A stretch of DNA of 18,055 bases from Candidatus Geothermarchaeota archaeon (GTDB taxonomy: Archaea; Thermoproteota; Nitrososphaeria; Geothermarchaeales; JDFR-13). The translations under genes and the position numbers were made by a program. Position 1 is the stretch's first letter. Every line of letters begins with the position of its first letter. The stretch covers positions 1 to 18,055 of the forward strand of contig WAMZ01000007.1 in assembly GCA_015522055.1 (NCBI GenBank). The letters run 5' to 3'. Below are positions 1 to 8,100 of the stretch, piece by piece. The notes beneath the pieces are model-generated. The model had not been told where the DNA came from. It made no database searches and was given only the letters and a program-made list of their open reading frames with translations.

Positions 1-19
1 CGATTATATGTTTGAGGCA

Positions 20-49
20 TTTAGGTAACTGACCTAAAAAATTTTTTAG
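20..49. terminator. Probable bidirectional transcription terminator
   Basis: A perfect 7-base-pair inverted repeat (TTTAGGT, 5-base loop, ACCTAAA, 20-38) runs into a perfect 16-base palindrome (CTAAAAAATTTTTTAG, 34-49). The palindrome contains the TAA stop of the leftward acylphosphatase gene and gives six consecutive T on both strands. On the minus strand the T run follows the stop directly, as archaeal oligo-T terminators do. On the plus strand the hairpin followed by T6 would suit a gene arriving from outside the window. The function is inferred from structure only. Confidence 0.5.
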
Positions 50-726
50 CTCTTGGATCTACCTATCTTGTCTACGGCTTCTCTTAATAGTTTAAGACTT
101 TCATATATCATCTCTCTGGTTTCCTTGGATTCTCTTCGGAGTTCATCCAGTATCTGGGACAGTTTCTTTGATTGCTCAGTCAATGCATCCATTATCTCGG
201 TGAGCTTCCTCGATATCTCTCCATATTTATCCATTAATAGTTTGAAATTCTCATCTGTTCTTGCCGCGAATTCCCTGAATTCCCTTCTATAATCCCTAAA
301 CTCCTCTCTATAATCCCTAAATTCTTCTCTATAATCTCTGAATTCCTGCCTATAATCCCTAAATTCATTCCTGTAGTCACGGAATTCACTCCAGTAATCC
401 ATAAATATAGACTGTAGTGCCCCAAATCCTTCCTGTAACTCCTCCTGTACAGATCCAAATTTAATTATGAAGTATTTTAATTCAGGGTTGGGCTCGGCAT
501 CTGTCACGATGAAATCCTTCACCACAGCTGGATACCCAGGGCTCTTAGCCCTCTCAATAAAAGTTGATAGTTTGTCCTCATCACCCTGGATGAATATTGC
601 TACCGTACCATCTGGTTTATTCTCTACATAGCCAGATATCCCAAGGTCTTGGGCTATCTCAAGCAGATACCTCCTATAGCCTACCCTCTGCACCCTTCCC
701 TTAGCCACTATTGAATAAGCTTTCAT
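46..726 (-). CDS. Acylphosphatase with C-terminal coiled coil
   Basis: Residues 2-92 form an acylphosphatase domain, which in the family hydrolyses carboxyl-phosphate bonds of acyl phosphates. The phosphate loop reads GRVQRVGYR, with the catalytic Arg at 18, and the catalytic Asn is at 36 in YVENKPDGTV. Ordinary acylphosphatases stop near 90-100 residues; this protein continues for about 130 more. Residues 114-148 are five exact-length heptads EFRDYRx with Phe and Tyr in the a/d positions, and 160-222 continue as a charged coiled coil with Leu/Ile core positions. There is no signal peptide, so it is probably cytosolic and oligomeric. The first possible start is a TTG at 729; the ATG at 726 is preferred because a TATA-like box at 751-762 predicts transcription beginning a few bases upstream. 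The acylphosphatase call is firm; the role of the tail is unknown. Confidence 0.9.
   Translation of the reverse strand: MKAYSIVAKGRVQRVGYRRYLLEIAQDLGISGYVENKPDGTVAIFIQGDEDKLSTFIERAKSPGYPAVVKDFIVTDAEPNPELKYFIIKFGSVQEELQEGFGALQSIFMDYWSEFRDYRNEFRDYRQEFRDYREEFRDYREEFRDYRREFREFAARTDENFKLLMDKYGEISRKLTEIMDALTEQSKKLSQILDELRRESKETREMIYESLKLLREAVDKIGRSKS
283..387 (-). repeat. Five tandem 21-bp repeats encoding EFRDYRx heptads
   Basis: Five consecutive 21-base units encode EFRDYR plus one variable residue (N, Q, E, E, R), followed by a decayed unit EFREFA. On the plus strand the recurring core is close to TATAATCCCTAAATTC. Differences between units are mostly at third codon positions, so the repeat arose by in-frame duplication and the amino-acid heptad has been kept. 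Confidence 0.9.
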
Positions 727-750
727 CAAAAATACATTAAATAACCCGAT

Positions 751-762
751 TTATTATATAAA
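751..762 (-). promoter_or_regulatory. TATA box of the acylphosphatase gene
   Basis: The minus strand reads TTTATATAATAA, preceded by an A/T-rich BRE-like stretch. Its centre lies about 30 bases before the ATG at 726, so the transcript should be nearly leaderless. Inferred from archaeal promoter spacing. Confidence 0.55.
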
Positions 763-854
763 CTAAAATTTTTCGGAGTATAATACACTATCCGCCACAC
801 CATTATTCATGGTAGGAAACAGAAATTGTTACTGGCATAACAGTGATGATATCT

Positions 855-1598
855 TTAGTCCCGTATTGCTTTTAGGTATAGGTAGCTGCTGATTAGTAGG
901 AATATCATGGAGAATAGCGTTAGGTATATGATGTTGTCTATGTAGATTGCCCCTTCCTGGAGTATGCTCCTTAGGAGGTCGGCCCCATGGGTTATTGGGT
1001 TGTATATCGCTATGTAGTAGATCGGCTTCGGGAGCCTCTCGAATACCGATAGTGGGTAGAATACTGTGCTGTTGAATATTAGTAGAAAGTATAGTAGGCC
1101 CCTCATCGTTATATATGCGTCGAAGTTCTTGATGACTGTAGCTAGGAATATGGCTAGAGAGCTTATCCCGAGGCTCAATATGAATAGGAATGGGGGTATG
1201 ACAAGTAGTAGCATTGGGTCTGGGTGTGGACTTAAGGCTATAGCCAGTAGTAGGAGTGGAGATGAGTATATCAGGCCTCGGATGCTCCCCGCTATAACCC
1301 TCCCCAGAATCACCTCCCAGTCCCTAAAGGGTAGGCTTAGTATATAGTAGTGGATCCTCCTCCTAATCTCTATACTTACCTCCCTCCCTATAGTGAATGC
1401 CGATGCAAATAATGCAAGTACAACTATTCCAGGGAGCACGAACTCGAAATACCTCAGCCTAGTGATTAGATTCGTGAATATTATTGCCAAGATAAATATA
1501 TCTGCTAGGTTCATGCTTATCAGCCCAGCCATCCACCACCTATACTTAAAGAACTGCCGGACATCCCTCTCGATAACATAGATTATCCTCATGTCCAT
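855..1598 (-). CDS. ABC-2 type transporter permease (second subunit)
   Basis: This 247-residue integral membrane protein has the ABC-2 permease layout: a short cytosolic N-terminus (IIYVIERDVRQFFKYRWW), then about six hydrophobic segments near residues 24-44, 52-71, 96-122, 125-153, 164-182 and 218-243. The conserved-type stretch IYNPITHGADLLRS lies before the last segment, as in DrrB/NodJ-like exporters. Its ATG overlaps the end of the upstream permease gene by 10 bases, so the two are translationally coupled and probably form a heterodimeric channel driven by the ATPase at 2347-3300. The cargo cannot be told from sequence; drugs, lipids or glycans are typical for the family. Third and last gene of the operon. 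Confidence 0.88.
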   Translation of the reverse strand: MDMRIIYVIERDVRQFFKYRWWMAGLISMNLADIFILAIIFTNLITRLRYFEFVLPGIVVLALFASAFTIGREVSIEIRRRIHYYILSLPFRDWEVILGRVIAGSIRGLIYSSPLLLLAIALSPHPDPMLLLVIPPFLFILSLGISSLAIFLATVIKNFDAYITMRGLLYFLLIFNSTVFYPLSVFERLPKPIYYIAIYNPITHGADLLRSILQEGAIYIDNIIYLTLFSMIFLLISSYLYLKAIRD

Positions 1599-2350
1599 CC
1601 ACCACCCTCCATCCTCCTCTCATAGAGCAGTATACCTGTACTAGTCATGGCGAGCATGAAGGCGAGCAATATAAACATCGCGAATATCGGGTCACCCTCC
1701 GATGGTAGGCCTAGCCCCCACCTAAATAGGTCAGATGCATGGGTGAGTGGATTGAGGACAGATACAGCTGAGTAGTATGGAGGCATAAAGGCCCTGGGGT
1801 AGAATACCGTGCTAAGCCTAATTATGAACGCGTCTATCGCACCAAGTAATATATCCACCTTATCACCAGACTTCAATATAGATACTATTGTTATGGCTAG
1901 GCCAGCCACACCGAAGGATAGGAGCACCAGCCCAATGGATGCGGATAACAGCGTCAATATATCCCTTACACCTATCATTACCAATACGAATATAAGTGGT
2001 GGGAGGGTGGCCAATATACTCCTCAACCCACCCCCAACAGCCCTACCCACTATTAAGACCCTCCTATCGATGGGGAGGCTCAGGAGGTAGTCGACAACCC
2101 CATGCTCAGCCTCCTCCTGAATATCAAATGCTATAAACATCGATGTAGAGTATAATGTCGCAACATATATACCAGCGGCATAGTAATTGATATAGTTGCT
2201 CACAACTACTAGATATGATATTGCTAGCCCGAATATCACCACCTGCATAAAAAACCATAGCCACCTAAGTATCAGGAATAACTTATATTGCATTATCATC
2301 CTAAGATCCCGCTCAACAACCAGCAGTAGATGGTCAATATACCTCCTCAT
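1589..2350 (-). CDS. ABC-2 type transporter permease (first subunit)
   Basis: This 253-residue membrane protein is built like the permease that follows it: an N-terminal amphipathic segment (LLLVVERDLRMIMQYKLF), about six membrane spans, and the ABC-2 hallmark SVLNPLTHASDLFRWGL at about 195-211. The two permeases share only family-level resemblance, so they are probably an old duplication forming a heterodimer. Its ATG overlaps the end of the ATPase gene by four bases (ATGA-type junction), giving one operon in the order ATPase, permease, permease. It provides half of the transmembrane path of an exporter in the cell membrane; the substrate is unknown. Confidence 0.88.
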   Translation of the reverse strand: MRRYIDHLLLVVERDLRMIMQYKLFLILRWLWFFMQVVIFGLAISYLVVVSNYINYYAAGIYVATLYSTSMFIAFDIQEEAEHGVVDYLLSLPIDRRVLIVGRAVGGGLRSILATLPPLIFVLVMIGVRDILTLLSASIGLVLLSFGVAGLAITIVSILKSGDKVDILLGAIDAFIIRLSTVFYPRAFMPPYYSAVSVLNPLTHASDLFRWGLGLPSEGDPIFAMFILLAFMLAMTSTGILLYERRMEGGGWT

Positions 2351-3300
2351 CCCTCCTCACTGAGTCTCGCACCAGTATAGTGCATAAATACATCGTCTAG
2401 GCTAGGCTCCCTCATATGAACCGACCTAATACCGACACCCCTCTCGAGCAGGAGTGTAACTATCCGCGGCAATATCCTCTCAACCTCATTGAGATAAATC
2501 TCTATCCTAGAGTCGCTTAGCATAACCTTACTAACCTGCCTAATCGACTCAATATCCCCGACGACCTCATGGGGGAGTGGCGGATTAAACTCTATCTCCA
2601 ACACATCCCCACCAGGTATCGTGTCCTTAAGCTCCCTAGGAGTCCCGAGGGCCGCTATCCTCCCCCTATATATAATAGCAACCCTATCACTCAAGATATC
2701 GGCTTCATATAGCTCATTGGTCGCGAGTATAATTGTTGACCCCTCATCCCTCAGAGCCTTAATCATATCCCAGATCTTATGCTTACCACTAACATCTATC
2801 TGGGTGGTGGGCTCATCAAATATAGCTAGCCTCGGCTTCTGGATAAATATCTTGGCAATCTCAACCCTCTTCCTCATACCACCAGACAACTCGAAAGCCC
2901 TCTTATTCCTAGCATCATACATATCAAGCTCCTTCAATACATCAGCCACAACCTCCTTAGCCTTACCACCCCTATATCCACATACTTTTGCATGCCAAAT
3001 CAAAATCTCATAAGGCGTATGTATCCAGTAGAGCTTCGGGTCCTGGAAAGCCATACCAATAAATCTCCTAACCTTATCGGGATGCCCCCTAATATCATAG
3101 CCATATACATATGCATTCCCCTCACTAGGCCTCAACACAGTAGTGAGCATAAGTAGAGTAGTCGTCTTACCAGCCCCATTAGGCCCGAGGAAGCCAAATA
3201 TCTCCCTATCAAAAATCTCGAGATCAATATGGTCGACGGCCAAGAAACTACCATAGTACTTAGTCAAACCAACCATCTTAACCGCCACATACCTATCCAC
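2347..3300 (-). CDS. ABC transporter ATP-binding protein, DrrA/NatA type
   Basis: This is the ATPase that powers the two ABC-2 permeases downstream. Counting from GTG 3300, it has Walker A GPNGAGKTT (39-47), Q-loop Gln 86, signature LSGGMRKR (138-145) and Walker B LAIFDEPT with Asp 162 and Glu 163. The position normally held by the H-switch His (TH in most families) is Asn 195 in ATNELYEAD. The C-terminal 80 residues end in EPSLDDVFMHYTG, the motif typical of daunorubicin-resistance type ATPases. Another GTG exists at 3315, but a GGTGGTGGG Shine-Dalgarno lies between the two, about 7 bases before 3300, which favours the shorter form. First gene of the operon; family and partner assignment are firm. 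Confidence 0.9.
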   Translation of the reverse strand: MDRYVAVKMVGLTKYYGSFLAVDHIDLEIFDREIFGFLGPNGAGKTTTLLMLTTVLRPSEGNAYVYGYDIRGHPDKVRRFIGMAFQDPKLYWIHTPYEILIWHAKVCGYRGGKAKEVVADVLKELDMYDARNKRAFELSGGMRKRVEIAKIFIQKPRLAIFDEPTTQIDVSGKHKIWDMIKALRDEGSTIILATNELYEADILSDRVAIIYRGRIAALGTPRELKDTIPGGDVLEIEFNPPLPHEVVGDIESIRQVSKVMLSDSRIEIYLNEVERILPRIVTLLLERGVGIRSVHMREPSLDDVFMHYTGARLSEEG

Positions 3301-3340
3301 AGACCCACCACCCACAAGAAAAACTAAATAACCACAGAAT

Positions 3341-3351
3341 CAGAAAATAAG
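3341..3351 (-). promoter_or_regulatory. TATA-like box of the ABC-2 exporter operon
   Basis: The minus strand reads CTTATTTTC about 45 bases upstream of GTG 3300. This would give a leader of about 20 bases that includes the GGTGG ribosome-binding site. A second weaker candidate, TTATTTAG, lies at 3324-3331. Inference from spacing only. Confidence 0.35.
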
Positions 3352-3433
3352 TTTTGACCATCCAAGACATTATAAGGAATCCAATACCATAGAAACGGGT
3401 ATATTTCACAGGCGTCGTAAACATCCTACGGAC

Positions 3434-3446
3434 TTTATATTATAAT
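3434..3446 (+). promoter_or_regulatory. TATA box of the nucleotidyltransferase/HEPN unit
   Basis: TTTATATTATAA lies about 35 bases before the ATG at 3474, which predicts a leader of roughly 10 bases. It is divergent from the ABC exporter promoter in the same intergenic space. Confidence 0.5.
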
Positions 3447-3473
3447 GGACTTGGATATATTATTGCTGGGGCG

Positions 3474-3982
3474 ATGGAGAGCATACATGGGGTAAGTGAA
3501 CCCTACAGAGAAGTTATAAAGAGATTCTTTAATCTAGTGAAGGATTATTTCGGTAACGACTTGATAAGCTTCATAATCTATGGAAGCGTAGCGAGAGGTG
3601 AACAGAAGAAAGATAGCGATATAGACATATTGGTCATAGTCTCGAGGAAACTGCCGAGAAGCAGTCTAAGAAGAACTGAAATTATGACTAGACTAAAGAG
3701 TAAATTGGATCCATTAATACTAGAGTTGATAGACAGAGGTTATGGAATATCCATATCTACAAGTCTAATGACTGTGGATGAAGCCACCAAATTAAGGCCT
3801 ATATATAATTAGACATCATAGACGATGCAATAATACTATATGACAAGGACTCATTCTTTGAAGGAATCCTCAAAGATTTTAGAGGAAAACTCAATGAAAT
3901 GAGGGCTGAAAAGATTTACATAGGGAAGAAGTGGTATTGGAGGCTAAAGTTTGACTTTAGGTGTGAAGAAAAGTTAAAAATC
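3474..3982 (+). pseudogene. MNT-type nucleotidyltransferase, frameshifted
   Basis: The first 112 residues are a minimal nucleotidyltransferase (DNA polymerase beta fold): GSVARG at 37-42 and the metal-binding pair D49-x-D51 in DSDIDIL. Such proteins are often the antitoxin partner of HEPN proteins. The reading frame hits a TAG at 3810-3812, just after LRPIYN. In another frame, immediately downstream (from about 3809), the sequence continues as the expected C-terminal part: LDIIDDAIILYDKD and then, before the HEPN domain, KKWYWRLKFDF, typical of these proteins' ends. A 2-base insertion or 1-base loss in the ATATATAATT tract at 3801-3810 explains this. The downstream frame has no stop and runs straight into the HEPN gene. 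The short 112-residue form keeps the catalytic core and could still be made. Confidence 0.7.
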
Positions 3983-4432
3983 ATGGATCTTAGGGTGCTT
4001 TCAAAGATATACTTGGATAGGGGGAGAGTTAGGATTAGGTATGCCGAGGCGGCGCTATTGGATGGGAATTATCCGTATGTTGTTAGGCAGTCGCAGGAGG
4101 CTGTAGAGCTTCTATTGAAAGCTGCACTTAGGTATGTGGGTATTGAGTCTCCAAAATGGCATGACGTAGGCCCTGTCCTTAAGAGGGAAAGGGATAGGTT
4201 TCCAGAGTGGTTTAATACTGCTATTGACGAGCTGGCATCGATATCGAGGTCCTTAAGAAATGAAAGGGAGTTGGCAATGTATGGGGATGAGGGGGCTTTG
4301 ATACCCCCTGAAGAATTTTATAGTAAGTTGGATGCCGAAGAGGTATTGAGCAAGACGAGGAAGGTTTATAAATTGGTATCGAAGCTTATCGCGGGAGACT
4401 ATATTGGGGTAAGTAATATAGGTCTTCTTTAG
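3983..4432 (+). CDS. HEPN domain protein
   Basis: This protein of about 149 residues begins MDLRVLSKIYLDRGRVRIRY and contains the HEPN core GNYPYVVRQSQEAVELLLKA followed by KWHDVGPVL, an all-helical fold typical of the partners of minimal nucleotidyltransferases in archaea. Open reading extends upstream to an ATG at 3899, but those 28 extra codons encode the C-terminal tail of the preceding nucleotidyltransferase, so the ATG at 3983 is preferred. The catalytic R-x4-6-H motif of toxic HEPN RNases is not visible; the equivalent stretch reads SLRNERELAMYGD, with no His. It may therefore be a non-RNase HEPN or one whose target is modified differently. It overlaps the convergent S3Ae gene by 4 bases at their stops. 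Confidence 0.8.
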   Translation: MDLRVLSKIYLDRGRVRIRYAEAALLDGNYPYVVRQSQEAVELLLKAALRYVGIESPKWHDVGPVLKRERDRFPEWFNTAIDELASISRSLRNERELAMYGDEGALIPPEEFYSKLDAEEVLSKTRKVYKLVSKLIAGDYIGVSNIGLL

Positions 4433-4998
4433 ATGATTCTCTTCATTTTTATTATCCCCGCCCACCTAACTGGATATATCTTCTTAGAGGCCTTCTGTAT
4501 ATCGGTGTCTATCACGCCGTAGACAGCGTTCCTAATAAAATACTCTATGTCCCTCTTTAGATATCTATCGAATACCCTATAGACCTCCCTCCTGATAGCC
4601 CTCTTCCTCGACGTATTTATCCTCTTCGGAGTAAATACCCCTGCAAGCACCCTATAACCCCTATCCTCTACATAGACATCCCTATACACATCCACGTAGG
4701 ACGTCCCCTTCATAAATAGCGCCCTAACATATTCCCTGAAGTACTCGAAGCCATCGAACTCAGAGTATGCTATACCATCTTTAACCTCGACGATTCTAAG
4801 CCTACACTTTATGAATGTATGGGTTGGTAAAGTAGTCAATAGACTTAATTGTACCTCAACCCTACGCCCAATCAACTGCTCCTCATTGGACGCTAGGACA
4901 GTACATACCTCCGTCTCTCCAAATAGTGGAGGGGATATCACGGGATAAGATTTCTTACGTCTCCTCCTCCTGCTAACAGTCCTCCTCAATAAATCCAC
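4429..4998 (-). CDS. rps3ae: 30S ribosomal protein S3Ae (eS1)
   Basis: This 189-residue basic protein matches the archaeal/eukaryotic small-subunit protein eS1 along its whole length. It has a basic N-terminus (RRRRRKK), PPLFGETEV (23-31), LIGRRVEV (42-49), a central YFREYVRALF in place of the usual RDYxRSLxRR, SRKRAIRR (130-137), and the ending KKIYPVRWAGIIKMKRI that corresponds to the family's IYPxRxxEIxKxK. It is slightly short and rather divergent; for example the usual Trp after the first Lys pair is Ser. The start is GTG 4998. A TTG three codons in (4989) would be better placed after a GGTGG motif, so the exact start is open. It is a single gene with its own strong TATA box at 5041-5051. 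It acts near the mRNA exit site of the 30S subunit. Confidence 0.85.
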   Translation of the reverse strand: MDLLRRTVSRRRRRKKSYPVISPPLFGETEVCTVLASNEEQLIGRRVEVQLSLLTTLPTHTFIKCRLRIVEVKDGIAYSEFDGFEYFREYVRALFMKGTSYVDVYRDVYVEDRGYRVLAGVFTPKRINTSRKRAIRREVYRVFDRYLKRDIEYFIRNAVYGVIDTDIQKASKKIYPVRWAGIIKMKRII

Positions 4999-5040
4999 CT
5001 ACATAGGATGCTATATACATATATCTATATGTAAAAATGT

Positions 5041-5051
5041 AAAATATATAA
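5041..5051 (-). promoter_or_regulatory. TATA box of rps3ae
   Basis: The minus strand reads TTATATATTTT, preceded by CCTTTTAC. Its centre is about 48 bases before GTG 4998, predicting a leader of about 20 bases. It is among the best TATA matches in the window, as expected for a ribosomal protein gene. Confidence 0.6.
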
Positions 5052-5113
5052 GTAAAAGGTTTGTAAAGTACTCTAAAAATGTATTCAATATGAATCATAT
5101 ATAATTAGTGAGT

Positions 5114-5130
5114 TATTATCGATAATATCG
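5114..5130. repeat. AT-rich palindromes between permease and rps3ae
   Basis: TATTATCGATAATA (5114-5127) is a perfect 14-base palindrome, and CGATAATATCG (5120-5130) is a second one overlapping it. They sit between the 3' end of the FtsX-type permease gene and the rps3ae promoter. They could be a binding site or part of the permease transcript end. The remainder of this 186-base gap shows only AT-rich sequence and the rps3ae promoter. Confidence 0.35.
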
Positions 5131-5184
5131 TCGAAGCAGAATTGAATTATATATCGTTATTCAAAGTATCCCGATAATATGGCA

Positions 5185-8100
5185 TTATGTCGATAACTCC
5201 TTTATGATCCTTGGCAAGTCTATCTTATCGATGGTTTTTAGGGATATGGCCGCTGTTATGAGTAGGACTATTAGTAGAATGGCTCCACCAAGCATGTATG
5301 ATGATGGATATATAATTGCGTCGAATGAGAAGAACTCACTATTATATAGGCCTAGGAAATAGTTTGCGCCTACTATGGATATGGGAATTCCAAGCAAGAC
5401 GGCCAGCCCGACTAACAAGCCATGCTCTATTAGGAGCAATACACCCAACTCACGAATGCTATACCCTAATGTTCTCATAGTCGCATACTCCCCAAGCCTC
5501 TCCCTGACATTGATAGACATGGTGTTATAGGTCACCGCAGAGGCTATTACAGCTCCAAACAACGATATAACACCTATGAACCCAACGTATAGCTCTAGCA
5601 TATCTACCCAGTCCCTCCTAACATCCTCGCTACTCTCGATGTAGAGCACCTCATACGAGTCGTAGATAGCGTCTCTAACCGAGCCAATATAGTCTAGATC
5701 ATCAAGCTCGACCAATACAACGTTAGCCATATCCCTCATAGCAAATATCTCCTGGAGCCTATCAATCGGCATGTATATAACGAGGCCAGCGGGGTCATCG
5801 ACAAAGCCGGCTACCAACACCTCATACTCAGGTGGAGGAGGGGGATTGGCCTCGATATAATTAGAAATATATCTATCGACCATATCCAATGCTATGTCTT
5901 CTAGGCTACCGTCTCCATATACAACTAGGCTGGCCAATCTATCAACATTCTCCTCTAGACCCCCTGAGCCACCCTCAGCCAGGGAATTTCTAATAACATT
6001 ATATATGAAGCCATCTGGATCGCCGGGATACTCTTCGAGAGCCATATAGAGAAGTTTCTCATCGCCACCATATCCAGATACATTGATGAATAGGTCGATA
6101 GCCAGCCTATTTAATAGGGCCTCGTCCATCCAATTGGATAGGTTTAGCTCAGTCCTCATAAGCAGTATAATGTTGACTAAGTCTGTGGGTAAGGAGCCAT
6201 AGCCAAGCAACACCTCGATCGCCCCATCTAAGACTGTATCAGCCCTTGACTCCAAACCCATTAAGGCTTCATCAACACCTATATACCTATCCCCGAAAGA
6301 CTGATTCCATAGACCAGCATATATGGACAGATATTGCTCGGCATAAACAAGCCCCTCCCCCTCAAGCCCAAATGCATCAACCAACTCCCCAAGGGTGGTC
6401 TCCAGCGCCATCGTATTCACTAGATAAACGTCTATGGTGGTGTTGCCTGACCCAGCGCTATCTAGGACGATGGACCTCCATATAGATATGTAGAGGCTCG
6501 GCACACCATATACAATTTTCGAGGCCCCAGCAACGCCATCCTTAGCCTCAGAGATACCTTGATGGACCATATATAAATAGTCTCTGTATATCGTTAGATT
6601 CTGATAGAGCTCCTCAAGCATCGATAGAGTCTCTCTATAGGCCTCATCCCTAGATTCGTTGAGAAGCCTCCAGTACATCGAGTTTATAGGCCTCAGATCC
6701 AGCACAATCCTATCACCCGTCTCTAAACCCCCCTTAAATAGAAATGCCCTTGATAGATAGACACCCTCCGGCCCACCACCCTCAATAACATTAAGTCCAA
6801 CCAGCCTAGAGCCTCTCTCGACGCCCCTAACAACCACAGTCTCCTTACCACCACCGAGGTCCACCCTAACATAGGCCTCTATAGACGGCTCAGCTATGGC
6901 CACGCCAGGCATACTAGATATATTATTTAATATGGTTGTGTTACTTGGGCTGGAGAAGTATATCTTTAGGTCATATTTCTGCACATCCCCGAAGAACTGG
7001 TTTATAGAGTTGTCCATGGAGTCGAAGAACGCCATCGGGATAACTATCATTGAGAAGCTTAGGGCGAGGCCCAAGATTGTATAGATAGTTCTGCTCCACC
7101 GCCTAAACATACTCCTAAATGGGAGCCTAACTAGGTTCGGCAGCCCCCGAAATAAGTTCCTGAACCTAGGGCCGGGTGAAGACCCAATATTTATACCCGA
7201 GTACCTCATCGCCTCGACGGGCCTCAGCCTCGACACCCTATATGCGGTGTATAGCCCTGAGCCGCATACGAAGGCGAGGCTAAACCCCGCCCCAGCCAAT
7301 ATCACATCGGGGTATATCCTAGAATAGATTATTGGTAGGCTTATCTGGGAGGCGAATATCTCCGTAATAGGGTATGACGATAGTATACCCACCACAATAC
7401 CTAGGCCGAGGCCCACTAGACCAGTAACAAGCGAGTATTTGAAGTAGTGTATTACTACCCTACGTTTACTATAGCCTAGGCCCATCAAGAGCCCTATGAT
7501 TGGAGTCTGTATCTGGATAATCCTACTTAGAACTATATATGTAGCGATGGCCGAGATGGTTAGGAAGAAGAGGGGGATACCTATCGCCAGGGAGCGTAGA
7601 GACTCCACCATGAGAACAATTATATAGTTGCTGGGCTGCTCATCCCTCGATACAATCTCCTCAACACCATATCCAGAGAAAACCCTATCCAGTTCAATCA
7701 TAACCTCATCGACGTCATACCCATCCTCAACCTTGATAACCACGTCATTGGCCAATCCCTCCAATCCATACAGCTCCTCGAGAGCCGACTCAGGCATGAA
7801 GTATACTCCCCACCTACGCAGAACATCCGGCATATGCTCCAATATACTCTTGGCCGGCCATAGGTACTCAGGGCTAACTACGATACCTGCCACTCTAAAC
7901 CCGATCAAGCCACTCCCATTCTTGAAGTAGATGGTGTCACCCACCTTAATACCATGGTGTCTCGCGAACCCCCTCTCAACATATACAACGTTACGCCCAT
8001 CCTCGAAACCACCCTCAACAATTAATATACCATTTATGCGGGGGTTTCCACCATTGGGTATCGATATTATCCTACCAGATATCGTCTCACCATCCTCCCC

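Noticed and set aside
283..387. CRISPR-like or intergenic repeat array
   Set aside because: The repeats are contiguous 21-base units without spacers and are in frame in a coding sequence.
234..458. Open frame on the minus strand repeating GIIE/NLGII-like heptads
   Set aside because: It is the shifted frame of the 21-base repeats in the acylphosphatase tail; the pattern follows from the DNA repeat, and the main frame has the intact enzyme domain.
3899..3982. Upstream ATG (3899) as the HEPN start
   Set aside because: Its 28 codons encode the expected C-terminal end of the nucleotidyltransferase (KKWYWRLKFDF), not part of a HEPN domain.
3474..4432. Mobile element carrying the nucleotidyltransferase/HEPN pair
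   Set aside because: No terminal repeats, integrase, transposase or tRNA attachment site flank it, and codon use matches the neighbours.
6246..6485. Plus-strand open frame inside the FtsX-type permease gene
   Set aside because: Antisense shadow of a continuous 1067-codon gene, with no start signal.
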